The notes: generated from the sequence alone by a model not told the origin. Counted from the first letter of the stretch, positions 17,508 to 27,452 are shown. The stretch is DNA of 61,423 bases from an uncultured Sulfitobacter sp. (GCA_937928635.1 CALFWM010000002.1:1-61423), one strand, 5' to 3'. Numbers and translations are program-made.

Positions 17508-17603
17508 CACCGAAAACTACAGGCCTGTCACGCAAATGTGCATCCGAACCGTCTCTGCCCTCTGATATGAGACCTCCAGATCAGTCAATGTAAGGATGGC
17601 CAT

Positions 17604-18062
17604 ATGTCTTACCTGTCCCGTCGGGCCCTGTTGGGCAACCTTGCCGCCCTTGCGGCCCTGCCTTTTGCGAAAATTGCTAATGCAGCCAACAACCGTGTTG
17701 CCACCAATCGGCGCGGCATTGCGATGCAGGGCTATGACACCCATGCCTATTGGACCATCGCGGATGCGCGCGAGGGAAATGCGGATTATGTGGTAGAATG
17801 GCGTGGTGTGCCCTGGCATTTTGCAAGCGCTGAGGATGCTGAAACCTTTGCCGCCTCACCAGAAGCGTTTGAGCCGCAATTTGGCGGTTTCTGCACGCGG
17901 GCCATGTCACTCAGAAAAGTTGTGGATGGCGACCCAAATGTCTGGCGTCTGCACAAGGGAAAGCTCTATCTGTTTGCCCGGCCTGTGGGGGGCACCTATT
18001 TTGACAAAGGTCAGGACGCGATGATCGCCAAAGCGCAATTGCATTGGGATACCTTGGGCTAA
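17604..18062 (+). CDS. Exported YHS domain-containing protein
   Basis: A 152-residue protein with a twin-Arg-like leader (LSRRALLGNLAALAALPF then ANA) and a YHS-type domain: AMQGYDTHAYWT, WRGVPWHFASAEDAETFAASPEAFEPQFGGFC. YHS domains often bind metals and occur in copper-handling proteins; here the usual Y-H-S residues are only partly kept (GYDTHAYW). The leader suggests folded export, but the RR motif is short. Stands alone and ends before a GC-rich hairpin. In many proteobacteria such proteins are simply annotated YHS-domain proteins. Confidence 0.82.
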   Translation: MSYLSRRALLGNLAALAALPFAKIANAANNRVATNRRGIAMQGYDTHAYWTIADAREGNADYVVEWRGVPWHFASAEDAETFAASPEAFEPQFGGFCTRAMSLRKVVDGDPNVWRLHKGKLYLFARPVGGTYFDKGQDAMIAKAQLHWDTLG

Positions 18063-18110
18063 CCTTACGCCCTGCACTCTACCCGACATTTGCACAACAA
18101 AAGACTGTTT

Positions 18111-18134
18111 GGGGCGGGGCCGTGCCCCGGCCCC
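18111..18134 (+). terminator. GC-rich hairpin after the YHS gene
   Basis: A 10-bp stem with a one-base bulge (GGGGCGGGGC pairing with GCCCCGGCCCC) and loop CGT begins 49 bases past the stop. No U-run follows. Confidence 0.45.
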
Positions 18135-18259
18135 ACCCATTGGGGCTGACGTTTTGACAGCTTTCCCCGATATTTCATGGCTTTGCCAATCCGGGGCCTC
18201 AGATCTTTGATCTAAGGTGAAACGTAAAAAGGAGCGGTGTGCCCCGAAGGACAAAACGG

Positions 18260-18350
18260 TGAGCAGAGGAGGAACAGGATGGCAAGTCCTGTCAGGCGGC
18301 CTGGAACAGGCGCAGCAAACGCCAGCGAACCAGTAAAGGCAAATCAGTAG
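18260..18350 (+). other. Short open frames with strong ribosome binding sites, uncertain
   Basis: Two overlapping frames of 23-25 codons start at GTG 18260 (after GAAGGAC) and ATG 18279 (after GAGGAGGAACAGG, an unusually good site). They end at about 18337 and 18350, the second running antisense into the last bases of the MarR gene. Neither peptide is recognisable. They could be a short leader or small protein, or chance. Confidence 0.2.
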
Positions 18351-18874
18351 ATGTAGCGGATTTGATCGGTCCAGTACCGTTCCATCCGTTTGAGCGCCGA
18401 CGTGATTTCGGCCATGCCATTGTCACCCAGCACCCCTTTGCATTCCAGCCCTCCGGCGTGCCGCGCAAAAAGTTTGGACACCACATCGCGGATATCGCGG
18501 CCCGATTGGGTCAGGCGCACCCGCACAGAGCGGCGGTCAATTTCGCAGCGCTGATGGTGCATATACCCCATCTCCACCAGTTTCTTCAGGTTGTAGCTGA
18601 CGTTTGAGCCCTGGTAATAACCCCGGCTTTTCAATTCGCCCGCCGTGACCTCATTATCGCCAATGTTAAACAGCAGCAGCGCCTGTACCGCGTTGATGTC
18701 CAACACGCCAACACGTTCAAATTCGTCCTTGATGACATCCAGCAGCAGCCGGTGCAGGCGTTCCACAAGGCTAAGCGCCTCAAGATAGCCGTTCATAAAA
18801 GAGTTGGATTGCAGCATTGCCTCCGCTGCGCCCGGGGGCAGGTTTGGGCCAGTGATAGGGTCTTGAATGGACAT
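18344..18874 (-). CDS. MarR-family regulator, LdtR-like
   Basis: A 176-residue winged-helix regulator. The segment LDINAVQALLLFNIGDNEVT, then ELKSRGYYQGSNVSYNLKKLVEMGY as recognition helix and wing region, and HHQRCEIDRRSVRVRLT match the LdtR group of alphaproteobacterial MarR regulators, known in Liberibacter and rhizobia to control an L,D-transpeptidase and stress tolerance. ATG 18874 follows GGAGAA; the frame is open further upstream to 19006 without a site. No transpeptidase gene is adjacent. Target genes here are unknown. Confidence 0.87.
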   Translation of the reverse strand: MSIQDPITGPNLPPGAAEAMLQSNSFMNGYLEALSLVERLHRLLLDVIKDEFERVGVLDINAVQALLLFNIGDNEVTAGELKSRGYYQGSNVSYNLKKLVEMGYMHHQRCEIDRRSVRVRLTQSGRDIRDVVSKLFARHAGGLECKGVLGDNGMAEITSALKRMERYWTDQIRYIY

Positions 18875-19093
18875 ATGGGTTCTCCGATCCGTTGTCTTGG
18901 GGAGAGCCTGAAGAATAAAATAGAATATTTCGTTAAACGGTCCTCTTATCCGAAAGAGTGCAGACCAGCAGTGCCGGAAAGACAACGTAATATATTGATA
19001 ACGCAATTAAATAATATCTGCATGATGGCCCGAATTTTCTCATGCAAGGTCTCTAAGAAAGGCACGCCCCGGCGGGCACGGCAGGCCGGCAAT

Positions 19094-19113
19094 CCGGTTT
19101 TTCGCCAAACCGG
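19094..19113 (-). terminator. Hairpin downstream of sdhE
   Basis: A perfect 7-bp stem CCGGTTT / AAACCGG with loop TTCGCC lies 58 bases past the sdhE stop in the otherwise empty 18875-19170 interval. There is no clear U-run, so a terminator role is a guess. Confidence 0.35.
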
Positions 19114-19170
19114 TTCACATGATGACATTCTGATAATCCATGTCCACGAACCACCAAAACAAACGCAGCC

Positions 19171-19449
19171 CTAAGCTGCGTTCACCTGCGCTTTGATCCC
19201 GGCAATCAAATCCGCATAGCGTTCTGGTGCAAGCACCTGCCCGGTGACCCATTGATAGAGGTCGTGATCATTTTCCCCAAGAAAGGCGTCGTAGAGCGTC
19301 AGATCATCCTCAGACATTTCAGCCAAATGCACATCGGCATAGGCCGTCAGGATCAAATCCATCTCCTTGATCCCACGCCGAATGGAGCGCATGTAAAGGC
19401 GCTTGCGGCGATGCGCGACCGGTTCATGTGCGGGTGGCAGCTCAGGCAT
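19171..19449 (-). CDS. sdhE: Succinate dehydrogenase assembly factor SdhE
   Basis: A 92-residue SdhE/Sdh5 (DUF339) protein, which promotes covalent attachment of FAD to SdhA. The signature RSIRRGIKEMDLIL is the RGxxE motif essential for flavinylation, followed by YDAFLGENDHDLYQWVTG, the usual C-terminal half. ATG 19449 overlaps the XRE gene stop by 8 bases (ATGCCTGA). The sdhCDAB genes are not in the window. Normal length. Confidence 0.95.
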   Translation of the reverse strand: MPELPPAHEPVAHRRKRLYMRSIRRGIKEMDLILTAYADVHLAEMSEDDLTLYDAFLGENDHDLYQWVTGQVLAPERYADLIAGIKAQVNAA

Positions 19450-19837
19450 CCGCCGGGTGGGCCATGAGGCGGCGCATTTGTTTTTCCAAGCGCCCCATTT
19501 TCTCCGCATTACGCAGCATTTCAATGCGCATCTGGCGCATTTCCACCAAGAGCTCCGACATCTCGCCGGCCCCCTCTGCCAGATTGGCGGGCGCGTCGAT
19601 CCCCTCCCCTTCCCCATTGATCAGCCACATCATGGAGACATTCAGCAACCCCGCCAGCATCGACAGGCGGTTGGCGCGCGGCTCTGATAAATCCTCTTCC
19701 CATCCCTTTAGCGTGTTTAGACGCACACCAAGACGTTTCGCCAAAGCCTCTTGCGTGATCCCGGCCTGTTCACGGGCGGCAGCCACGCGATCCCCAAAGG
19801 TGGCGGCGTCGGGTCCGTACCAGTCGATTTCTGACAT
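19442..19837 (-). CDS. XRE-family transcriptional regulator
   Basis: A 131-residue regulator with an N-terminal Cro/C1-type helix-turn-helix (RVAAAREQAGITQEALAKRL then VRLNTLKGWEEDLSEPRANR) and a C-terminal coiled-coil-like part (MRQMRIEMLRNAEKMGRLEK). ATG 19837 (MSEIDWYG) with AGAGAG upstream is preferred to ATG 19858, which has none. It is coupled to sdhE by an 8-base overlap and diverges from the aminotransferase gene; a shared 98-base region could hold its operator. Target unknown. Confidence 0.88.
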   Translation of the reverse strand: MSEIDWYGPDAATFGDRVAAAREQAGITQEALAKRLGVRLNTLKGWEEDLSEPRANRLSMLAGLLNVSMMWLINGEGEGIDAPANLAEGAGEMSELLVEMRQMRIEMLRNAEKMGRLEKQMRRLMAHPADA

Positions 19838-19902
19838 TAATCTGTTCTCTCTATTCATTATGTGCCCATTGCGCTTGAACGGTGTGGGGCCTGACCCTAT
19901 GA

Positions 19903-21138
<1,236 letters not shown>

Positions 21139-21202
21139 AACGCAGCCTTCTACCGCGTGAACGGGACTGCGCGTTGAGGGGATAGGACATCACCATGGGG
21201 GA

Positions 21203-21610
21203 GTGTGTGCGTTGGCAGGTGCGTTACCAGAGTATTATTTTCGCGTGCGCGAAAACGGCGCGGCGGTGTTTCGTGTGGACACGGAGAACCGCCAGCGGCG
21301 GATTGAAATGGACCAGATCGCGGTCCTGAACATCCGCAACGGAGAGGTGAAACCGCAAGGCGACCGGGTGCTGTCGGAAGGCGACCTGAGCGTGATCCGC
21401 GATTGGATGGCGGAGCGGGTGGATGTGCTGGCCCAGCGGGACATGGACGATATTTATAGGGCGGTGGATTATCTTAATTTGACGACGCAATGGGCGCAAT
21501 CGAAGGCAAGCCCCGAGCAGCTGGAGGCGGTGACGGATCAGTTATTGCTGGCGATGCATGATTTGCGGAGTGTTTTGGTGCGCAAGAAGGCGGATCGGGT
21601 TTTGAAGTAG
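21203..21610 (+). CDS. Conserved hypothetical protein of Rhodobacterales
   Basis: A 135-residue soluble protein, starting at GTG 21203 (no ATG in frame). Conserved-looking stretches are YYFRVRENGAAVFRVDTENR, RRIEMDQIAVLNIRNGEVKP and LLLAMHDLRSVLVRKKADR. The first half looks beta-rich, the second helical. I recognise it as a recurring protein of this order but know no function. It follows aspC by 64 bases on the same strand and is succeeded by a pair of hairpin repeats. Confidence 0.75.
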   Translation: MCALAGALPEYYFRVRENGAAVFRVDTENRQRRIEMDQIAVLNIRNGEVKPQGDRVLSEGDLSVIRDWMAERVDVLAQRDMDDIYRAVDYLNLTTQWAQSKASPEQLEAVTDQLLLAMHDLRSVLVRKKADRVLK

Positions 21611-21616
21611 AGGGGT

Positions 21617-21690
21617 GTGGCGGAGTGAAACCCGCTCTACGGGGTGTTAAGATTATTCGTTTTGCGTAGGGCGGGGTTTTACCCCGCCAA
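21617..21690. repeat. Inverted pair of REP-like hairpins
   Basis: Two related palindromic units in opposite orientation: 21617-21641, whose complement reads CGTAGAGCGGGTTTCACTCC, and 21665-21690, reading CGTAGGGCGGGGTTTTACCC. The second has a perfect 7-bp stem GGCGGGG / CCCCGCC (21670-21688). The layout resembles BIME-type paired REP sequences and may also end transcription of the convergent genes around it. Confidence 0.65.
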
Positions 21691-21813
21691 TTTGGGCTGG
21701 TTACCAGCAAGAGAAATTAGGAAGTCCAATGCGCCCTTGGGGTATAGCCCCTTTCCTTCCCCCATAGGGAAAGGGCTTCGGCGAAAAGATAATTTGGAAA
21801 ATCAGGATCAAGA

Positions 21814-22614
21814 TCAGTGACCGAAACTTTCATTGTCAATTGATTTCATAAACTTCAAAACACAAAGCACTGACTCGAAGATGAAACGAGCTTCTTTTGC
21901 TTCAATCAAATCGTTATCATGCGCTAGACTTTGATCATTCCTAACGCCATTGAATTTCTCAAATATGGAAATGGAGTTCTTGAGTATTTGGATGGTCATT
22001 TCTGAACGATCACCTTCATAGGCCAAAATTTTAATGTATTTCCCTATGCGGCTATGCAGGGCTTCATTCTTATGAGCAGTTTCTCCCTTTGCCTCAAGCA
22101 AGAGGCGAGTCTTTTTCTGGCAGTAGGTATGAAGACGATCTAACGCCGCATTATGTGCACCATCTCGGATGTCTCGCTCAATTGCTGATACGACATCGCC
22201 TAAAGCAGGTTCACTATCAAAAGCTTCGATAGTCTCGACCACAGGTGTTGCAGGATTACCTGCCAACTTGTCTAACACGGTGAAAAACTTCGAACGGTTT
22301 GCGGTTTCCGCTTCTGGAGTATTCGAATGATAGTGCTCTGGGAGGGTAGCACGATAATCCCAGAGTCTTCGCAGCACCCTTATCGCGAGAGCTGTTTCTA
22401 CGATTTCAAGAAACGCTTCGAGCCGCTTCTTCTTCGAAGTGCCATTGAAGGCAAACTTTTCATCATAGATTTGGATTCCAAATTCATCTTCGAAGAACTC
22501 CTCAAAAGTTCGGTTGCTAAAATCCAGAATGTATCCGGGCTCATCCTCTAAGGGACCAACGATTGCTCTTTTTTCGGAGCGAGTTAAACTTTTAAATGCT
22601 TTGAAATCACTCAA
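21814..22614 (-). CDS. AbiJ-like abortive infection protein with HEPN-type RNase motif
   Basis: A 266-residue protein. Residues 20-75 (GYILDFSNRTFEEFFEDEFG, SKKKRLEAFLE) resemble an AbiJ-type N-terminal domain. The C-terminal helical part includes LHTYCQKKTRLLLEAKG and FNGVRNDQSLAHDN, where Arg225 and His232 form an R-x6-H motif of HEPN ribonucleases. Abi proteins of this kind are thought to stop growth upon phage infection by RNA cleavage. Its ATG overlaps the parE stop by four bases, so it is translated from the parE message. The gene is clearly AT-richer than parE, pointing to acquisition. Confidence 0.8.
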   Translation of the reverse strand: MSDFKAFKSLTRSEKRAIVGPLEDEPGYILDFSNRTFEEFFEDEFGIQIYDEKFAFNGTSKKKRLEAFLEIVETALAIRVLRRLWDYRATLPEHYHSNTPEAETANRSKFFTVLDKLAGNPATPVVETIEAFDSEPALGDVVSAIERDIRDGAHNAALDRLHTYCQKKTRLLLEAKGETAHKNEALHSRIGKYIKILAYEGDRSEMTIQILKNSISIFEKFNGVRNDQSLAHDNDLIEAKEARFIFESVLCVLKFMKSIDNESFGH

Positions 22615-24578
22615 ACATCCAACTCCTCCACAAACCGGGCGTTCTCCTGAATGTACTGAAACCGCAGCTCCGGCTTTTTCCCCATCAAACGCTCGACCAG
22701 ATCGCCCGTCTCTCCCGGCACATCCTCGTCCACCGTCACGCGGATCAACTTGCGCGTGGCGGGGTCCATGGTAGTTTCTTTCAAATCCTTCGCGTCCATC
22801 TCCCCCAGACCCTTAAAGCGCTGTAGGTCGATCTTGCCTTTGCCACCCAAACCCTTTTCCATCAGCTCGTTTTTCTCAATATCATCCGCCACATAGACGC
22901 GGCGCGCCCCTTGGGTCAGGCGGTAGAGCGGCGGACACGCCAAATACAAATGACCCGCATCAATCAGGGGCCGCATCTGGGTGAAAAAGAACGTCATCAG
23001 TAGCGAGGCGATATGCGCGCCGTCCACGTCCGCATCTGTCATGATGATGATCTTGTCATAGCGCAGATCATCCAGATTGAACTTGGTGCCCATGCCCACG
23101 CCCAGCGCCTCGCAGAGGTCCGAAATCTCCGCATTGGTGGTCAGCTTGCCCGAGGCCGCGCCCAGCACGTTCAGGATTTTACCCTTGAGCGGCAACAACG
23201 CCTGGGTATTGCGGTTGCGCGCGCCCTTGCCGGAGCCGCCCGCGCTGTCGCCCTCCACAATGAACAACTCCGTGCCCTCGCGCGATTTGCTGGTGCAATC
23301 GGTCAATTTGCCAGGCAAACGCAGTTTCTTGGTGGCCGACTTTCGCGCAGTTTCTTTTTCCTGACGGCGGCGCAGGCGTTCTTCGGCGCGCAACACCAGA
23401 AAATCAAGGATCGCGCCGGCGGATTTGGTGTCACTCGCCAGCCAATTGTCAAAATGATCCCGCACGGAGTTTTCGACCATGCGCTGCGCCTCAACCGTGG
23501 CCAGTCGGTCCTTGGTCTGGCCGACAAATTCAGGCTCGCGGATGAAACAGGAGATCAGCGCGCAGCCCCCGGTGATCAGGTCCTCGCGGGTGATCGAAGT
23601 GGCCTTGCGGTTGCCGACCAACTCGCCATACGCCTTGATGCCTTTGAGGATCGCGGCCCAAAACCCGGCTTCATGAGTGCCGCCCTCGGGCGTGGGGATC
23701 GTGTTACAATAGGACTGGATGAACCCATCGCGCGACGGCGTCCAGTTGATCGCCCATTCGACCTTGCCCGGCGTGTTAAACTTGTCCTTGAAATCAACCA
23801 AGCCGCCAAAAGGTTTGTCTGCGTAAGTGGTTGCCCCGCCAAGGGTTTCGTTCAGATAGTCAGAGAGGCCGCCGGGGAAGTGGAACGTCGCCTCCTGCGG
23901 CATATCGCCATCGGCTTGCGCGGATTTCCAGCGGATTTCGACGCCGGAAAACAGGTAAGCCTTGGAGCGCGCCATGGCAAAAAGCCGCGCGGGTTTGAGC
24001 TTGAGGGAGCCAAAGATCTCCGCATCCGGGTGGAACGTCACGGCGGTGCCGCGCCGGTTGGGGGCCGCGCCCACCTTGGCCAGCAGTCCTTGCGGGATGC
24101 CGCGGGAGAACTCCATCGCATAGAGCTCTTTGTTGCGCGCGACCTCCACTCGCAAATGATCCGACAGTGCGTTCACCACGGAGGAGCCAACGCCGTGCAG
24201 ACCACCGGAGGTTTCGTAAGAGTCACCTGAGAACTTGCCGCCTGCGTTCAGGGTACAGAAAATGATCTCCAGCGCAGACTTGGAGGGGTCCTTGGGGTGT
24301 GGATCGGTGGGGATACCCCGGCCGTTGTCACGCACGGTGACATGGCCGTTTTCGTGCAGTTCCAATTCGATCCAGGTGGCATGGCCCGCAACGGCCTCGT
24401 CCATTGAGTTGTCGATGATTTCCGCCACCATGTGGTGCAGCGCGCGATCATCCTTGCCGCCGATATACATACCGGGGCGCAGGCGCACGTGCTCCATATC
24501 TTCCAGCACCTGAATGGAGGAAGCATCGTATTCAGACGGTTTCTTGTTCGGCTCGTTGGAGCCCAGAAGGTCGGACAT
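22611..24578 (-). CDS. parE: DNA topoisomerase IV subunit B
   Basis: A 655-residue GHKL ATPase subunit of topoisomerase IV, which decatenates daughter chromosomes. RLRPGMYIGG, EIIDNSMDEAVAG (ATP-site Asn), DNGRGIPTD and GGLHGVGSSVVNALS form the ATPase site; FIVEGDSAGGSGKGAR and MTDADVDGAHIASLL are the TOPRIM acidic residues; the end is RFVEELDV. ATG 24578 (MSDLLGSNEP) is chosen over 24611. ParE rather than GyrB is indicated by the 655-residue length. Its stop codon overlaps the start of the AbiJ-like gene. Confidence 0.95.
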   Translation of the reverse strand: MSDLLGSNEPNKKPSEYDASSIQVLEDMEHVRLRPGMYIGGKDDRALHHMVAEIIDNSMDEAVAGHATWIELELHENGHVTVRDNGRGIPTDPHPKDPSKSALEIIFCTLNAGGKFSGDSYETSGGLHGVGSSVVNALSDHLRVEVARNKELYAMEFSRGIPQGLLAKVGAAPNRRGTAVTFHPDAEIFGSLKLKPARLFAMARSKAYLFSGVEIRWKSAQADGDMPQEATFHFPGGLSDYLNETLGGATTYADKPFGGLVDFKDKFNTPGKVEWAINWTPSRDGFIQSYCNTIPTPEGGTHEAGFWAAILKGIKAYGELVGNRKATSITREDLITGGCALISCFIREPEFVGQTKDRLATVEAQRMVENSVRDHFDNWLASDTKSAGAILDFLVLRAEERLRRRQEKETARKSATKKLRLPGKLTDCTSKSREGTELFIVEGDSAGGSGKGARNRNTQALLPLKGKILNVLGAASGKLTTNAEISDLCEALGVGMGTKFNLDDLRYDKIIIMTDADVDGAHIASLLMTFFFTQMRPLIDAGHLYLACPPLYRLTQGARRVYVADDIEKNELMEKGLGGKGKIDLQRFKGLGEMDAKDLKETTMDPATRKLIRVTVDEDVPGETGDLVERLMGKKPELRFQYIQENARFVEELDV

Positions 24579-24719
24579 GGGCAGCTGCTCTGGGTTGTTT
24601 TTGATTATCACATGTTATGCCAGAGCACGGGCAACGGGGAAAGAGGCGATCGTGGGCCCTCCCCCTTTGGACGAACGCGAAAAGTGACCAAGCATGTTTC
24701 AAGCTAAACGCGAAACACT

Positions 24720-24851
24720 TTAGAACAGGCCAGACACCCCATGCGCCGGCGCATAGAGGCCGTCGTTTTGATGTGGCCGCAGCGCAGCAGAAGACAAGAG
24801 AGCCAAAAGCGTCAGCACCACGGCCAACACGGGAACAACACGCAACAACAT
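24720..24851 (-). CDS. Small single-span membrane protein
   Basis: A 43-residue frame, mostly one hydrophobic helix (VVPVLAVVLTLLALLSSAA) followed by a short polar tail containing YAPAHGVSGLF. ATG 24851 has AGGA nine bases upstream. It lies alone between parE and the decayed stretch. Function unknown; it could be a membrane-inserted small protein or an exported peptide. Supported only by the start site and the coherent hydrophobic segment. Confidence 0.45.
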   Translation of the reverse strand: MLLRVVPVLAVVLTLLALLSSAALRPHQNDGLYAPAHGVSGLF

Positions 24852-24970
24852 TTTCAAATTTCCTAGCAGACAATGTCTGCATATTTCCCTTTTTCCGCCA
24901 AACACTCAAGTCAGGTTTTCCTGACCCGCGTGCAGTGGTGTGCTAGCGGGAACTCGTTAAGGAGTTGAAA

Positions 24971-25342
24971 ATGGCGCGCATCAAAATCATCCTGTTTTAG
25001 GCGGCGAGCTCAAGAAGCTGTATCAGCGCGTCACCGGGCTCAACAACAACAACACGGCATTACGGCCATGCCGCTGGACAAGACCCAACAAGCCGCAATG
25101 CTCTATGCGCAGAAGCCGGCGCAAAACTCCGGCGATCTGGCGCAGGCCGATGTCATCGCCCTGCGCATTGCAGGCAGCGACGATGACTGCATCCACGGAA
25201 TAAATCAGGTGTGCAGCTATTTCTGTTATGCCAACCGCAGGGTTCTGGGGCCGGGTTGTTCGACCAAAGTTGATGTGATTGGGTTAAGCCCCGGCAACAA
25301 TGATGACCTGACGACCGGGGGCATCGTTAGGGCCTGCCCCTG
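24971..25342 (+). pseudogene. Possible frameshifted remnant of a small gene
   Basis: A good ribosome binding site (AAGGAG) precedes ATG 24971, but the frame stops after nine codons (MARIKIILF). Coding-like sequence then resumes in a second frame (GELKKLYQRVTGLNNNN from 25003) and in a third from about 25065 (PLDKTQQAAMLYAQKPAQNS, later SDDDCIHGINQVCSYFCYAN). Read together this looks like one exported or small protein broken by two frameshifts and running into the 3' end of the convergent hydrolase. The product is not recognised; chance similarity to coding sequence cannot be excluded. Nothing else was seen in the 24852-25342 interval. Confidence 0.35.
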
Positions 25343-26221
25343 TCAGCCCTGCATCCAGTTCAAGATCACCTGCGCCACCTCGCGGGGTTTTTGATGGTGC
25401 AGCCAGTGATCAGCGCCCTCAATGGTGACGCGGGTCAGATCGGCGGCAAAACGCTCCAGCCTTTCTGTGGCCTCGGGTAGCAGGGCCGTGTCATTTGCAC
25501 CCCAGATCAGCAGATGCGGGCAGTGGACTTGCAGCCGTTTCAGCGGGAACGCTGGCAGATCCGTGATCGGTTCGCCCGGGCGCGCCACCTGCAGGGGGGA
25601 AGCACGATACCAGTTGATCATGCCGCGCAACCGCCCCTCCCGTGCCCATTCGCGCTGATAGGCCCTCTGCGTTTTACCAGACAGCCAGCTGAGGTCCATG
25701 TTGGCCGCAAACAACGCGCGCAGCTTGGCAAAATCTTCCTGCGCCAGCAGCTCTTCTGACCCTTCCGCACGCAGGTAGTGGATGTATTGCGAGGCGCTGG
25801 TCTGGGCACCACCAGCCGCCATTGCGGTTTGAAACGGCACCGGGTGCACGCCGTTCATGATGATCAGGCGTGACACCAAGGTGGGGCGAAACATCGCCAG
25901 CCCATAGGCCACCGCCGCGCCCCAATCATGGCCCAAGACGGTTAAGGGGGCCTCCCCGATCAGGGCCGCCATATCCTCCACCAAGGCAGAGGTCGTATAG
26001 GCCGATACCTCTGGCGGGGCATCACTGCGCCCATAGCCGCGCTGATCAGGCGCAATGCAATGGAACTGCGTGCAAAGCTGCGTTGCAAGATCCTGCCACG
26101 CGCCGCCATATTCGGGAAACCCGTGCAGCATCAGCAGCTTGGGCAAGTCAGGATCACCCCATTCACGCAGATAAAAGTCATGCCCGTTCAGATGACGCGT
26201 AGAAGTGCGCGGCGCGGTCAT
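25343..26221 (-). CDS. Alpha/beta hydrolase (epoxide hydrolase/dehalogenase-like)
   Basis: A 292-residue alpha/beta hydrolase. LMLHGFPEYGGAWQDLA is the HGxP oxyanion-side motif and VLGHDWGAAVAYGLA the nucleophile elbow with Asp (G-H-D-W-G), the pattern of soluble epoxide hydrolases and haloalkane dehalogenases rather than serine esterases. IWGANDTALL supplies the second acid and EGADHWLHHQ the catalytic His. Start overlaps the stop of the upstream hydrolase gene by four bases, so they are cotranscribed. Substrate not determinable. Confidence 0.9.
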   Translation of the reverse strand: MTAPRTSTRHLNGHDFYLREWGDPDLPKLLMLHGFPEYGGAWQDLATQLCTQFHCIAPDQRGYGRSDAPPEVSAYTTSALVEDMAALIGEAPLTVLGHDWGAAVAYGLAMFRPTLVSRLIIMNGVHPVPFQTAMAAGGAQTSASQYIHYLRAEGSEELLAQEDFAKLRALFAANMDLSWLSGKTQRAYQREWAREGRLRGMINWYRASPLQVARPGEPITDLPAFPLKRLQVHCPHLLIWGANDTALLPEATERLERFAADLTRVTIEGADHWLHHQKPREVAQVILNWMQG

Positions 26222-27360
26222 TGCCCCACCCCGCGCTGTTCCAGCGCCAGCCCCGCTGTGGTGCCCTGCGCGAAACCAAGCAATGTACCGGGTGTCAGAT
26301 AGGGGGCCATGCTCGCGTCTTGTTTCAGGTGCAGCCCCATAAATGCGGCGGCAAAATGCTGGGCGATATTGTTCATGCGCAGCGTGTCCCAGACCGGGTC
26401 AGCGTAATGATCAAACGACGCGCGGCCCAGAGTGTCGCTGAATACCCAGCTTTCAGGGGGGGCTGGCACGGGGGCCGCCGCATTGTGGCCTGCGTTGGCA
26501 AAGCTCAACAAGTGGCGCTCAACGGACTGGCTTTGCTCAAAAATGCCCCGCATGGCGGTGTAGCCAGAGGTGTCATCCTGCGTGCCTGCCATCAGCAGCA
26601 TCGGCACGCGCAGGCCCGCCAACCCCTCGGCATCCCACATACCCGCCGCATTCCCCCAGGGGCCAATGGGCAGGATCGCCTTGATGCGCGTATCGTGCAG
26701 ACCTGCGTGGCCGTCACTGCCCGCAAGATGCACTGCCAAGGCAGCACCGGGCGGCGCGCTGTCATGATCAAGCGCGGTTGCCGCCAGCCCGGCCCCACCC
26801 AGCACCAATGCGCCGTACCCGCCCATCGAATAGCCGATAACACCCACACGGGAGGTGTCACACAACCCACCCAGATCCCCCGACAGGTCCGCCATCACAT
26901 CAATCAGGCGCGCCTGATCATGCGGGCGGTGCAGCAGGGTTTGGCCAAAGGCCTGCTGGTCCTTATAGATGCTGCCGGGGTGATCGGGCGCGGCGACGAC
27001 ATAACCCTTGGCGGCAAGGCTTTCTGCCAGATGTGACATCAGGTAGCGATTGCCGGGATGGCCGTGGGACAACACAATCAAGGGAGCGGCCAACCCCGTG
27101 GCGACGGGCGCGTTGCGGTGGGCAAGGCCCGCGTAGCGCAGAGGTGTGACGCCATCGCGCAGCAATGTGTCATAGATGGTGCCGGGCGGCGTGCCTGCCG
27201 CAGCCGGATACCAGATTTCAACGGTCAACCGGCGCGGGTTCTGCCCGGTCATGGCCGCAATATCAAAGTGGCCTGTGCGCACACCAACCGGGTATGCGCC
27301 CTGCGCGGCAAGGGCGGGAGCATCGGGACGGATCAGATGGATCGGGTGAGGCGCGGTCAT
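26218..27360 (-). CDS. Alpha/beta hydrolase, PAF-acetylhydrolase/dienelactone-hydrolase-like
   Basis: A 380-residue hydrolase with LIVLSHGHPGNRYLMSHLAE, YVVAAPDHPGS, the nucleophile elbow VIGYSMGGYGA (Ser), LLMAGTQDDTS as acid and FANAGHNAAAP with the catalytic His. The layout matches predicted dienelactone hydrolase / platelet-activating-factor acetylhydrolase-like proteins. No convincing signal peptide. It is the first gene of a two-gene leftward operon and is divergent from the MATE gene with 92 bases between the starts. Confidence 0.85.
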   Translation of the reverse strand: MTAPHPIHLIRPDAPALAAQGAYPVGVRTGHFDIAAMTGQNPRRLTVEIWYPAAAGTPPGTIYDTLLRDGVTPLRYAGLAHRNAPVATGLAAPLIVLSHGHPGNRYLMSHLAESLAAKGYVVAAPDHPGSIYKDQQAFGQTLLHRPHDQARLIDVMADLSGDLGGLCDTSRVGVIGYSMGGYGALVLGGAGLAATALDHDSAPPGAALAVHLAGSDGHAGLHDTRIKAILPIGPWGNAAGMWDAEGLAGLRVPMLLMAGTQDDTSGYTAMRGIFEQSQSVERHLLSFANAGHNAAAPVPAPPESWVFSDTLGRASFDHYADPVWDTLRMNNIAQHFAAAFMGLHLKQDASMAPYLTPGTLLGFAQGTTAGLALEQRGVGQ

Positions 27361-27452
27361 GGCACACTGTGGCCGCTGACCACATGGCTGGCAAGGTCTG
27401 CGCCTTGCTTTGCCCCTTCACCTCTGCGCGGACCGGGCGTAAGGCTGGTGTC

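Noticed and set aside
18946..19128. A 60-codon leftward frame between the MarR and sdhE genes
   Set aside because: No ribosome binding site, no domain, Cys- and Arg-rich composition typical of a chance frame.
23013..24230. A 405-codon open frame on the plus strand opposite parE
   Set aside because: Same reason: antisense shadow of a conserved gene with no domain or start signal.
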